34,601 nucleotides of DNA from contig JAFMBU010000002.1 in NCBI GenBank assembly GCA_017858295.1, positions 1 to 34,601 on the forward strand, in the 5' to 3' direction. Positions 18,551 through 30,238 of the stretch are shown piece by piece (position 1 is the first letter of the stretch; every line of letters starts with the position of its first letter). The position numbers were made by a program, and so were the translations under genes. The notes beneath the pieces are model-generated. The model did not search any database. It was not told the DNA's origin and saw only the letters and a program-made list of their open reading frames with translations. This DNA comes from Porticoccaceae bacterium. Lineage in GTDB: Bacteria; Pseudomonadota; Gammaproteobacteria; Pseudomonadales; Porticoccaceae.

Positions 18551-19591
18551 ATGAGTCTCATCATCGACTGTCACGGACATCAAACCCTTGTTCCTCAAGC
18601 ACACCTTGATTTCAGAGCAGCTCAGCTCGCGCGCCTTGAAGACCCTTCAAAGCCGCGCCCTAGCCTGCCTGTCTATCCAGACTCGGAGCTCTATGAGATC
18701 ATCGCCAACAATCAGTACAGGTTACAGCAGGAACGTGGTGCGGATATTACAATCTTCTCACCGCGCGCTTCAGCTATGGAACCCCACATTGGCGATACTG
18801 AAACCTCTATCGACTGGGCCCAAGCCTGCAACAATATGATTAAACGAACAGTCGACCTTTTCCCCGATAATTTTGTCGGTGTCTGCCAGCTGCCCCAGCA
18901 AGTAAAAAACGATAAACCCGCCGGCCTCGAGGACGCGATTGAAGAACTTGAACGCTGTGTACTCGAACTCGGATTTATCGGCTGTAATCTCAACCCTGAC
19001 CCGTCTGGAGGACACTTTTCAGCGCCACCTTTAACCGATCGCTACTGGTATCCACTCTACGAAAAAATGGTCGAGCTCCGAGTACCAGCCATGATCCATG
19101 TGTCCGGCTCATGTAATGCGTGCCTCCATGCCACAGGTTCTTATTACATGGCCGCCGACACCAATGCCTTTATGAACCTAATTACAGGGGACTTGTTTGC
19201 CGACTTTCCTGAGCTGAATTTTGTGATACCCCACGGTGGAGGAGCCGTGCCATATCATTGGGGCCGATACCGCGGGCTAGCAGATATGTTGGGCAAGCCA
19301 ACCCTCGACAAACATCTGATGCAAAATGTCTACTTTGATACCTGCGTTTACCATCAACCGGGCATTGATCTGCTATGCGAAGTCATAGATCCAAAAAACA
19401 TTCTGTTTGCCTCTGAGATGATCGGCGCTGTCCGCTGTATTGATCCAGAAACAGGCTTCTATTTCGATGACACCAAACGGTATCTGGAAAATCTCGATCT
19501 TACAGCTGATGCTCGGCACGATATTTTCGAAGGTAACGCTCGCCGTATTTATCCGCGGCTTGACGAACTACTGAAAGGACGGGGCTTGTGA
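18551..19591 (+). CDS. ligJ: 4-oxalomesaconate hydratase
   Basis: MSLIIDCHGHQT, HVSGSCNACLHATGSYYMAADTNAFMNLI, FVIPHGGGAVPYHWGRYRG, ILFASEMIGAVRCIDPETG: LigJ-type amidohydrolase fold. Start moved to the ATG at 18551. Confidence 0.9.
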   Translation: MSLIIDCHGHQTLVPQAHLDFRAAQLARLEDPSKPRPSLPVYPDSELYEIIANNQYRLQQERGADITIFSPRASAMEPHIGDTETSIDWAQACNNMIKRTVDLFPDNFVGVCQLPQQVKNDKPAGLEDAIEELERCVLELGFIGCNLNPDPSGGHFSAPPLTDRYWYPLYEKMVELRVPAMIHVSGSCNACLHATGSYYMAADTNAFMNLITGDLFADFPELNFVIPHGGGAVPYHWGRYRGLADMLGKPTLDKHLMQNVYFDTCVYHQPGIDLLCEVIDPKNILFASEMIGAVRCIDPETGFYFDDTKRYLENLDLTADARHDIFEGNARRIYPRLDELLKGRGL

Positions 19592-20602
19592 CTTTTATAA
19601 GAAATCGCTGGTATATCGCAGCCTGGGACGGTGAGGTTGCCAACGCTCCTCTCTCCAGAAAGATCTGCGGTGAGACTATTGTGCTCTACCGAAAACTTAA
19701 TGGCAGTGTTGTGGCCTTGCGCGATGCCTGTCCCCATCGCCTGCTTCCTCTCTCCCTTGGCACTCGAGAGGGGGACAACCTCCGTTGTAAGTATCACGGC
19801 ATGCTGATCGGACCTGATGGCAGTCCAGAGGAAATGCCTTTGACAAATCAGCGGGTCAACAAACAAATCTGTACTCAAAGCTACAATGTGGTGGAAAAGT
19901 ACCGCTATATCTGGGTCTGGATTGGAGAGCAAGATAAGGCTGATCCAGAGATGGTTCCCGATTTCTGGCCCTGCGATAGCGAAGGCTGGGTCTTCGACGG
20001 TGGCTATTCGCATGTGCAGTGCGATTATCGCCTCTTTATCGATAATCTTATGGATCTTACCCATGAGACATACGTCCATGCTGGGTCTATTGGCCAGAAG
20101 GAGTTAATGGAAAGTCCGTTAGAAACCTCTGTAAATGGGAATAAAGTGACTCTTTCGAGATGGATACCGAATATATCGCCGCCACCCTTTTGGCGCGACG
20201 CGCTGCAAAAGGACACTCAAGTTGATCGCTGGCAAATCTGCGAATTCATCGAACCCTGTTCGGTCAATATAGACGTTGGTGTTTCGCCCATTGAGAATCT
20301 TGACTCGCTTGAGGAGCATAATTCCGGCGTACGAGGATTTGTTATCGATTCTATGACACCGGAAACCGAAGAGAGCTGTCACTACTTCTGGGGCATGGCA
20401 CGTAATTTCAGAATTGACGACCAAGGCCTGACACAGCGTATCCGAGCCGGACAAGCGGCAATTTTTCATGAAGATATAGAGATACTTGAGCGTCAACAGC
20501 AATCAATTGCCGATAATCCTGATATGGCCTTGAGGGTTCTTTCCATTGATTCCGGCGGCGCCCATGCCAGACGCAGTATTTCTAAATTGATGGAAATCGA
20601 AA

Positions 20603-20610
<8 letters not shown>
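19588..20610 (+). CDS. vanA: Vanillate O-demethylase-like Rieske oxygenase subunit
   Basis: GTG start overlapping the ligJ stop (GTGA). Rieske motif CPHRLLPLSLGTREGDNLRCKYHG; CDYRLFIDNLMDLTHETYVHAGSIGQKEL, PPFWRDAL, VDRWQICEF, YFWGMARNF, LERQQQS: strongly VanA-like from memory of the family. Confidence 0.83.
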
Positions 20611-22795
<2,185 letters not shown>

Positions 22796-22815
22796 TTTCG
22801 CGAAAATCTTAAATA

Positions 22816-22890
22816 GTGAAAACCGACGTTATTATTGGAGCAGGGCCTTCTGACTTGATGTTGAACCCATGCCCGCCTAAGCGGGCATAG
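22816..22890 (+). pseudogene. Short remnant of an FAD-dependent aromatic hydroxylase N-terminus
   Basis: In-frame from GTG 22816 to TAG 22890: VKTDVIIGAGPSDLMLNPCPPKRA*. Resembles the DVxIVGAGPSGLM dinucleotide-binding start of flavoprotein monooxygenases, with an apparent loss of one V and a G-to-D change. Confidence 0.5.
22869..22888. terminator. Hairpin between convergent ligC and sulfatase genes
   Basis: ATGCCCGC-CTAA-GCGGGCAT, 8-bp perfect stem with a 4-nt loop. Position suggests bidirectional termination; T-tract weak. Confidence 0.6.
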
Positions 22891-22966
22891 ACTGCATTAT
22901 TGTTTAACGTCGATCACTTTTCTGATCTATCCAAGCGTCAAAATTTGGCTCAACCTTACTAAAATC

Positions 22967-24709
22967 TCACTCACTCTTTTGCTGCGGGGGCCCCGGCACA
23001 AATACACCATTCTGTTTAGCATATGCACCCCAAGCAGCTACAAGACGCTCTAAGACCTGACCATTTTCTGCGCTGACATCGTTGCTCTCAGCTATATCAT
23101 CTGAAAGATTGTAGAGCTTCCAAGAAGATGGCGAAGAACGGTCACCAGTATCTTTGCCATACACCGCTTTCCAATCTCCAACTCGTATACCGCGTTTCAG
23201 GTGGAGCTCCCAGGCAATTGCGTCAGTGTCAGAGCGCACAGACTCCAACGATCCGTCTAATATCGGCTTCCATGACTTCGCAGAAGGCATAGAGATGACA
23301 CCAGCGGCTGTTACTGGGGCTTCAGATACGTCACTGTAAGCTGTATGTGTAATGTCCAGTACTGTTGGCATAACATCACGAACAGACAGCGCACTTGAGA
23401 TAATTCTTTGGCCTTTTATAGCAGGGCCCGAGATAAAGGCAGGCACTCTCACACCACCCTCTTCTGTATCTCCCTTCGACTTTCGAAAAGGTGCCATTGC
23501 CGCTTGCGCCCACTGACTACCATAGGTAATAAAGCTCTCCCCGGTCCCCATCTTCGACAGGTCTGAATTGCCTGCATTAATCGCTGCAAGAACCGCGGCT
23601 TTGTGCTGCGGAGGCGTTGAGTTAGAGGTTCTACCTATAAGTGGCCTAGCTCCGATACCCTCGGCCCCATTATCCGACATGAAAATAATAACGGTGTTGT
23701 CATACTCTCCAGAGACACGCAATTGATCTAACACTCTACCCACGTTCTGATCCAGCGAGTCCACCATGGCAGCGTAGATTTCCATATTGCGAGATTCGAC
23801 CTTACGCTGCTGCTCTGAAAGCTTCTGCCAGTCGTCAAGTACAACAAGACTCGATATTGGAACGGCGCTATCGATTAATCCCAAACGCTTCATACGCTCG
23901 AAACGAGCGGAGCGTAAAGCCTCTGGACCCGCATTGTAGCGGTCCTTATATTTTTCGATCAGTTCCGCTGGCGCCTGCAATGGCCAGTGCGGTGCGGTAA
24001 AGGCCAAATAGGCAAAGAATGGCTGATCTGGCTTATCTTCGAGATTAAGATAATCGATTAAGCGCTCGGCATAGACATCGCTTGAATAGGAACCCAAGGG
24101 AAATTCGGCTGGCCGACCATTCTCGGTATAAGTCGCTGGCTGAAGGGCTGGACCACCATTTTGGCCGGCACCGAAATGATCGGCACCTCCCTGCATTAAG
24201 GCGAAGGCACGATCAAAACCGTGCTCTGTTGGTTGCTGGTTAGGCTGACTACCCAAATGCCATTTTCCACTCATTAACGTCCTATAGCCGGCATTGGAAA
24301 GCACTTCGGCAATGGTTGTGGTTTCTGGTTTGAGATAACCCTCGTAACCTGGTTTGCCCTTTAGAATCGAAAATGTTTGCAGAGCTTCAGCCATAGCGCC
24401 CATGCCAGCAGGATGGTTATCTTGGCCTGTCAGTAGCATGGACCGAGTCGGGGAACAGCTTGGAGTTGCATAGAAATTTGTAAGTCGTACCCCAGATGTT
24501 GCTAGGGCGTCAAGATTGGGCGTTTCAATTTCGCCACCAAAAGCCCCAAGATCAGAGAATCCAAGATCATCGGCAACGATAAGAAGAATATTTGGCTTAT
24601 CAACTTTTACCAACTCATCTGAGATACTCTCAGTCGATCCTAAAGCACTAATTACTCCAGAATACGCCAGAGAAATAACAAGGCAGATAACGTTTGGTAT
24701 GAGTTTCAT
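22967..24709 (-). CDS. Arylsulfatase-type, exported formylglycine-dependent sulfatase
   Basis: NILLIVADDLGFSDLGAFGGEIETPNLDALA, C-x-P-x-R motif SCSPTRSMLLTGQ, GKWHLG, FMSDNGAEG. N-terminal signal segment. Confidence 0.92.
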   Translation of the reverse strand: MKLIPNVICLVISLAYSGVISALGSTESISDELVKVDKPNILLIVADDLGFSDLGAFGGEIETPNLDALATSGVRLTNFYATPSCSPTRSMLLTGQDNHPAGMGAMAEALQTFSILKGKPGYEGYLKPETTTIAEVLSNAGYRTLMSGKWHLGSQPNQQPTEHGFDRAFALMQGGADHFGAGQNGGPALQPATYTENGRPAEFPLGSYSSDVYAERLIDYLNLEDKPDQPFFAYLAFTAPHWPLQAPAELIEKYKDRYNAGPEALRSARFERMKRLGLIDSAVPISSLVVLDDWQKLSEQQRKVESRNMEIYAAMVDSLDQNVGRVLDQLRVSGEYDNTVIIFMSDNGAEGIGARPLIGRTSNSTPPQHKAAVLAAINAGNSDLSKMGTGESFITYGSQWAQAAMAPFRKSKGDTEEGGVRVPAFISGPAIKGQRIISSALSVRDVMPTVLDITHTAYSDVSEAPVTAAGVISMPSAKSWKPILDGSLESVRSDTDAIAWELHLKRGIRVGDWKAVYGKDTGDRSSPSSWKLYNLSDDIAESNDVSAENGQVLERLVAAWGAYAKQNGVFVPGPPQQKSE

Positions 24710-24785
24710 ATTAACTCGCTCTTCTGATAACGACTGGAGGGGCAGAAAAAAATTAGGTTTACCTTAACCTCGTATAAATAATAAA

Positions 24786-24817
24786 CCCTGCTCACAACTC
24801 GAAGGTCATGAGCAAGG
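24786..24817 (-). terminator. Probable terminator downstream of the TonB-dependent receptor
   Basis: On the minus strand: CCTTGCTCA-N14-TGAGCAGGG (9 bp with one G-U wobble), followed by TTTATTATTTAT. Confidence 0.6.
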
Positions 24818-24844
24818 TCTATTAATACTTACGTTTCCTAACTA

Positions 24845-27361
24845 CTAAAAGCTAGCCATAAACCTAACACCGTAAGTGCGCGGCGGGGAGAAAATAGCAT
24901 AAGCCAATCCGCGGTTTGAGACATTGGTATTGACACTAAATCGCTCGTCAGTCGCATTTCTCACGAAGGCCGAAACAGACCAATCTTCATCACCTGAGTA
25001 GAGCGTTGCATCAAGGTTCAACGTCGTATACGAATCCGACTTAGTATCTTCGAGTAGCAGGAAGTTGGTTTGCTGCTCTGATCTATGGGAAACCATTGCT
25101 GTCAGAGACACCTGATGATTTGCCAAGTCGATGACGTGATTTACATTTAAATCCGCACCAATTTCAGGAGAATACAGCATGTCGCTTCCCGAGCAATCAT
25201 AGCTCTCGACACCATCACTAACACCATTAGATGAACAGCCAAATCGACCCTTGCCCGGATCTGAAATCAGCGCCAGCTTGTCATAAGAGGCTTCCAGATA
25301 CTGCACATTTAAGCCGAATGTTGTACTACCTGTCGCCGCCCAAATAACATCAAGATCCAGACCTTGAATGGTTGCATCGGCATTCGCAATTGGGAAAGCT
25401 GAAGCACCCTCTAGGGTAGTAAAGTACGTTACCTGCTGGCCATCATATTTCCATAGGAACAGCTCGGCGTTGACTTGCAAAGTGTTATCCATAAAGCGGT
25501 TCTTAGAACCTATCGTGATCGCATCGATAAACTCTGAATCATAGGTTGACGCCGGCCCAACTGCAAGATCGACACCACCAGCGCGGTAGCCTGTTTCAAA
25601 GGTGGCGAATAGAAGGTTGCTTTCAGCCCAATCCCATTCGGCGCCGAGTCTATAGGTCGTCTCGCTGTAGCTAAGATCGGCCGCTAACTCGCCATCACCC
25701 ACATTCACAATTGCACCAAGAATCGGCTCTGGATTACGTCCCGGAGTGGGAGGAACGCCGCCTGGTAAATTAAAGTTGTAGACTGGAGGGCGACCCCTAC
25801 CCGGAATATCCGCTACAGAATCTGCAGCGATCAACCCTTCATCGACAAAATATTGAATAAACGCATCGCGATCACTGGTCACCGGTTGCGCAGGCATTGC
25901 GCCAGAGGCACAGCCATTGGCAAAGCTATTGAATGGTGGTGGCCCAGGAGTCAAGAAGTTACCCGTAAACGGCGCACCGCCACAGAAGGTGACAAATGTA
26001 TCACTGATACCGTCAACAAATTTACTGTCTTCTGTGTAGCGAACACCAGCGTTCAAACGAAAGGTTTCGGAAAGGTCAAATGTGCCCTGCGCAAAGACCG
26101 CCCAACTATCGCCGCCGTTGTCATAATTCTGTATCGGAGATGCGTAGTTTTGAGCGAATACGGTACTGGTACTAATTTCTTCTTCGACATGAAAGGCACC
26201 AAGTATACCGTTTAAAGGACCATCCAAGTCAGTCGCAAAGCGGAGCTCAAACGACGTCTGATTATTTTCTTCGGCAGTTTTTGCGGGAGCAAATCCTGGG
26301 CCAGAAAACTGGTAATCCTGCTCTGATTCGCGGTATGCAGGGATAAACGTTAGCGTACCAACATCAGTCTGATAATTAATTTCAGCTGAGAAACCCGTCC
26401 AGCTGATATCTTGATACAGGTCCTCCCCATCTATAGGCTGAAAAGGCGCAAATGAAGGGGTGTGTAATACGCCCTCTCGAATGGCGTTGGCGCCTGCATC
26501 TGTAGGACCACTATCAATCGGCAGACCTGTTGGTGTGAATTCAGAAAGTGATCCAGTATCGTTGCTGTAGGTTCCATACAAATCACCACCGGCACCCTTG
26601 CCACTCACTTCAGAATGATCTACAGCTAGTCGGATAGAAAGTTTGTCGCTGGCATTAAATAACAGCTGTCCGCGTAAACCAAACGAGTCCTGATCATTGG
26701 TTCCATCATCTGAGAAGCCATCGCGCTCCAGCTTATTGCCAGAAATACGAATCGCAACATCGTCTGAAACAGCAATATTGGCTGCGCCCTGCAGGCCTAA
26801 TTTAGAGTAGTTACCAACTTCGGCTTGCATGTATCCTGAATTCTCACCCAGAACCGGCTTATTTGGAATGTAATTAACAACACCACCAGTGGCGTTACGG
26901 CCGTAGAGAGTACCCTGGGGGCCCTTAAGTAATTCGACACGCTCAAGGTCAAATAAAGCCTGGCCTGCAGCACCACTCGAGCGACCTAGATAGACACCAT
27001 CAACGTTCTGAGCGATAGCCGAGTCGGTCAATGGATTGACCGTTAGAGCACCAACACCCCGAACAAAGAAGCTTGCCAATGGACCGCCACCTGCGCTGAT
27101 CCCCAAGGCGGGAGAGAGTAAGCCAAGATCAGTTGCGGACTCGATTCCCGACTGAGTGAGCGTATCCGTATCAAAGCTTTGTACCGCTAGTGCGGCATCC
27201 TGAAGCGACTGTGCTCGGCGCTGAGCTGTTACAATAACTTCCTCAATGCCCGCATTCTCGTTAGCTTTGGGCTCAGCGGCGGACTGCGCAGATGCAGTCG
27301 AAACAGCGAGCGCCAAACTAAGAATGGTCGCGCTTGTTGTACATAGTGCTACCTTATTCAT
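24845..27361 (-). CDS. TonB-dependent outer membrane receptor
   Basis: 838 aa; signal peptide; IEEVIVTAQRRAQSLQDAALAVQSF TonB-box/plug start; plug domain DGVYLGRSSGAAGQALFDLERVELLKGPQGTLYGRNATGGVVNYI; C-terminal aromatic end (RTYGVRFMASF). Confidence 0.95.
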   Translation of the reverse strand: MNKVALCTTSATILSLALAVSTASAQSAAEPKANENAGIEEVIVTAQRRAQSLQDAALAVQSFDTDTLTQSGIESATDLGLLSPALGISAGGGPLASFFVRGVGALTVNPLTDSAIAQNVDGVYLGRSSGAAGQALFDLERVELLKGPQGTLYGRNATGGVVNYIPNKPVLGENSGYMQAEVGNYSKLGLQGAANIAVSDDVAIRISGNKLERDGFSDDGTNDQDSFGLRGQLLFNASDKLSIRLAVDHSEVSGKGAGGDLYGTYSNDTGSLSEFTPTGLPIDSGPTDAGANAIREGVLHTPSFAPFQPIDGEDLYQDISWTGFSAEINYQTDVGTLTFIPAYRESEQDYQFSGPGFAPAKTAEENNQTSFELRFATDLDGPLNGILGAFHVEEEISTSTVFAQNYASPIQNYDNGGDSWAVFAQGTFDLSETFRLNAGVRYTEDSKFVDGISDTFVTFCGGAPFTGNFLTPGPPPFNSFANGCASGAMPAQPVTSDRDAFIQYFVDEGLIAADSVADIPGRGRPPVYNFNLPGGVPPTPGRNPEPILGAIVNVGDGELAADLSYSETTYRLGAEWDWAESNLLFATFETGYRAGGVDLAVGPASTYDSEFIDAITIGSKNRFMDNTLQVNAELFLWKYDGQQVTYFTTLEGASAFPIANADATIQGLDLDVIWAATGSTTFGLNVQYLEASYDKLALISDPGKGRFGCSSNGVSDGVESYDCSGSDMLYSPEIGADLNVNHVIDLANHQVSLTAMVSHRSEQQTNFLLLEDTKSDSYTTLNLDATLYSGDEDWSVSAFVRNATDERFSVNTNVSNRGLAYAIFSPPRTYGVRFMASF

Positions 27362-27376
27362 GCTTAACTCCTGGGT

Positions 27377-27400
27377 TTTATTATTTATTATTTATTATTT
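27377..27400. repeat. Heptamer tandem repeat TTTATTA, three full copies plus 3 nt
   Basis: tttattatttattatttattattt read directly, 16 bp upstream of the TonB receptor start codon. Confidence 0.8.
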
Positions 27401-27533
27401 GTACTTGTTTTATTGTTACTCAACGATAGTTGCAACGCTGCCATTGGTAAAATTTATTGTTTTTATCATATTGCATACAAAATTATTATGGATTAGTCTG
27501 GTAACTTAAATAATCTAAGCAGAGAAAACAATA

Positions 27534-28454
27534 ATGCGCTTTAAAGGTTTAGATCTAAATTTGCTTTTGGCACTTGATGTTTTGCTGGACGAGAAAAGCG
27601 TCTCGCGATCCGCCGAGAGACTGCATTTAAGCCAGCCCGCTATGAGCGCGGCTCTCAGACGGCTGCGTGAATACTTTAACGATCCCATCCTCAAGCAGCA
27701 CGGCAAGCGAATGGTCTCGACACCTCACGCACTTATTATTCACCAAGAATTAAAAGTCGTGCTTGCCAGCGTGGAAGCGTTGATCTCCAAAACCGCATTT
27801 TTTGACCCTGCAACCACATCGCGTAAATTTACTATCACTGCATCCGACTATCTGGCCCAGGTCATTTTTGTCCCCCTAATTAGGAATTTGCGAAACCTAG
27901 CGCCTAATATACAGCTGGAAATCGTGCCCCCTGCGGATTCAACTCATGAGTTGTTGTCACAGGGCAGTATCGATTTGGTGATACTACCCGAACAAATGAT
28001 CTCTGATGAATTTCCTTCAGAGCTTCTCTTCGAAGATCGGTTCGTGATCGTAGGCTGCCAATCAAACCCAGTTTTCCAGCAGGCTATGACAGAGGAAGCT
28101 TTCTATACTTCAGGACATGTGGTCGTAAAGCTTGGCAACCGCCGCCCCATTTCAGTGTCCGACCAGCAACTCGAAGCGCGCAAGAAATCCAGAGATACGG
28201 ACATCTTAATCAGCTCATTCCTTCTGGCCCCTGAAATGGTCGTTGGAACAGATAGGCTGACGGTAATGCATGAACGTTTGGCTAATATTTTCGCTACGCG
28301 AGTTCCTATAGTCACAGCACCATTGCCATTTAGCTTTCCCTCCATAAAAGAACACGTGCAAGTCCATAGCGCCCGCTCTAACGACCCAGGCATTCAATAT
28401 ATTCTGCAGAAAATCAAAGAAGCAGCTATCACTAAAACAAATCCAAATACATAA
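27534..28454 (+). CDS. LysR-family transcriptional regulator (NodD-like subgroup)
   Basis: LDLNLLLALDVLLDEKSVSRSAERLHLSQPAMSAALRRLREYFNDPIL HTH followed by a LysR substrate-binding domain. Confidence 0.9.
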   Translation: MRFKGLDLNLLLALDVLLDEKSVSRSAERLHLSQPAMSAALRRLREYFNDPILKQHGKRMVSTPHALIIHQELKVVLASVEALISKTAFFDPATTSRKFTITASDYLAQVIFVPLIRNLRNLAPNIQLEIVPPADSTHELLSQGSIDLVILPEQMISDEFPSELLFEDRFVIVGCQSNPVFQQAMTEEAFYTSGHVVVKLGNRRPISVSDQQLEARKKSRDTDILISSFLLAPEMVVGTDRLTVMHERLANIFATRVPIVTAPLPFSFPSIKEHVQVHSARSNDPGIQYILQKIKEAAITKTNPNT

Positions 28455-28482
28455 AAACAATCAACTTTTATAATCTTATGGC

Positions 28483-28510
28483 TTGACCCAATAATACCCT
28501 TCATTAGAAT
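28483..28510 (+). promoter_or_regulatory. Possible sigma70-like promoter for the second aromatic cluster
   Basis: TTGACC (28483-28488), 16-nt spacer, TAGAAT (28505-28510), upstream of the GST gene. Confidence 0.35.
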
Positions 28511-28550
28511 TTTTGCGACTTTTCCGCAGGATTTAGGGGAGAACTAAGTA

Positions 28551-28601
28551 ATGGTTAAGCTTTACAGTTCAATGTTTTTAGGCACAGCGCTAAATGACTG
28601 A
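28551..28601 (+). other. Small ORF (16 aa) overlapping the GST start
   Basis: AGGGGAG, then ATG 28551: MVKLYSSMFLGTALND*, overlapping the ATG at 28594 of the GST gene in another frame. Confidence 0.3.
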
Positions 28602-29265
28602 CCTATGCCTACACATTGCCCCAGGCGCCTGCTCTAGAGTTCCATTGATTGCTCTGGAGACTATTGGTGTCCCCTTTCACACCCAGGTCATGCGGTTTAT
28701 GAAGGGGGAGCATAAGTCTTCGCAGTTCAAGAATCTTAACCCAAGCGGCAAGATCCCAGTTTTGGTTGTTAATGGAACGCCGATCCCCCAAAACGTTGCA
28801 ATTTTAATCTGGCTTTCGAAGACCTATCCGCAAGCCAATCTCTTACCTGAGTCAAATTCAAGTTTGGTCCAGGCGCAAGTAATGAGTGCTCTTGTAAGAT
28901 TTAGCGCTGACCTGCATCCCCTTGTTACTCGAATCAGGATGCCGCACTTTTTTTGCGATCTTGAGGGTGCTCCTCAGCGCGTTGTCGAAATGGCAACAGT
29001 AAGTATCTCTGAGCAACTGCAACAGATAGAAGCTGACTTGCTGAGCCAGCCTTGGATGCTCGGCGACCACTGGTCGGTAATCGATGCCTACTTACATTGG
29101 GTTTGGTTTCGCATCACTGGGGCTGGATTTGATCCCGCGCCGTTTCCAGCTATTACAGCTCACTATTCACGAACCCTCGAAATGCCAGCTGTGCAGCGCG
29201 CAATTTCAAGGGAAAATGATGCGGAGGCACTCCTTCAATCAGAAGGCTTAATGCCCCGCTTTTAA
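28594..29265 (+). CDS. Glutathione S-transferase family protein
   Basis: LHIAPGACSRVPLIALETIGVPFHTQVMRFMKGEHKSSQFKNLNPSGKIPVLVVNG thioredoxin-fold domain, then ILGDHWSVIDAYLHW-like C-terminal domain (MLGDHWSVIDAYLHWVWFR). Confidence 0.88.
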   Translation: MTDLCLHIAPGACSRVPLIALETIGVPFHTQVMRFMKGEHKSSQFKNLNPSGKIPVLVVNGTPIPQNVAILIWLSKTYPQANLLPESNSSLVQAQVMSALVRFSADLHPLVTRIRMPHFFCDLEGAPQRVVEMATVSISEQLQQIEADLLSQPWMLGDHWSVIDAYLHWVWFRITGAGFDPAPFPAITAHYSRTLEMPAVQRAISRENDAEALLQSEGLMPRF

Positions 29266-29332
29266 CAGTAAGAAAATTTAGGCCGCCGAATACATGGCAG
29301 CACAATCTTAGAAAATCTTGGAGAAATAACAG

Positions 29333-30235
29333 ATGGCTCGCGTCAATGAAATACGATACGTAGGTTACGGTGTCACAAATATCGAAGCAGAAAAAAAATT
29401 CTACACAGATGCCTGGCAACTCATTGCGGTGCCCAGCGATGATGGCATGGTCTATCTGGCTGCACCCGGCAGTTCAGCAGCATATTCCGTCAGACTAAGA
29501 CCGAGCGCTGAACCGAGAATTGATGTTATCAGCTGGAGTGCGGCTGATCGCTCTGAGGTTGACGCTTTGGCTCAGCAAGTTGAGCAAGCTGGCGGCAAGA
29601 TTATCAGTCAACCCCATGAGATGAGTGAACTTGGCGGTGGCTATGGTTTCCGCTTCTTTGACCCAATCGGATTCACCATCGAGGTATGTACCGGTTTTGA
29701 AACCCGCATAGCGGACACGATACAGCCTGGCGAACCTCGTCCTGAACAAATAAGTCACGTCGTGCTGCATGCTCCAAACCCTCAAGAATACGTTGAGTTT
29801 TACGAAAAAGCTCTGGGCTTCCGCGTGTCCGACTGGCTGGGAGATTTTATGTGCTTTTTGCGCTGCAATGAATGGCACCACCGTCTTGCCATTTTGCCGG
29901 GACCACCGGCATTTAATCACGTGGCTTATGATGTTCCCGATATTGATTCAGTGATGAAAAGCATCGCACGAGTGCGCAGCCACGAAAGTGATATCTTGTG
30001 GGGACCCGGGCGCCACACCGCCGGAAACAACGTTTTCTCATACTTCGCTACTCCTGGAGGCTATGTCGTTGAATATACATCCGAACTAGAAAGAGTCGAC
30101 GACGACAACTGGGTTGCAACTGTCCACAAGCCGAGCAAAGAAATTATGGATCAATGGGGTATTGGTGTGGGCGGTCCCGCGACTATGCCGAAGTCAGTAA
30201 CAAATAATGGGCTGTTCACAGCTCCGGAGGCCTAG
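29333..30235 (+). CDS. Two-domain VOC-family extradiol dioxygenase-like protein
   Basis: Two VOC repeats. Putative ligand positions in ISHVVLH, FNHVAYD and GYVVEYTSE match the H-H-E pattern of type I extradiol dioxygenases. Confidence 0.82.
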   Translation: MARVNEIRYVGYGVTNIEAEKKFYTDAWQLIAVPSDDGMVYLAAPGSSAAYSVRLRPSAEPRIDVISWSAADRSEVDALAQQVEQAGGKIISQPHEMSELGGGYGFRFFDPIGFTIEVCTGFETRIADTIQPGEPRPEQISHVVLHAPNPQEYVEFYEKALGFRVSDWLGDFMCFLRCNEWHHRLAILPGPPAFNHVAYDVPDIDSVMKSIARVRSHESDILWGPGRHTAGNNVFSYFATPGGYVVEYTSELERVDDDNWVATVHKPSKEIMDQWGIGVGGPATMPKSVTNNGLFTAPEA

Positions 30236-30238
30236 ATC

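Noticed and set aside
19549-20079. 176-aa minus-strand ORF opposite ligJ/vanA
   Set aside because: Antisense to recognised genes, no family motifs.
29495-29920. 141-aa minus-strand ORF opposite the VOC dioxygenase
   Set aside because: Antisense to a recognised two-domain VOC gene; no independent evidence.
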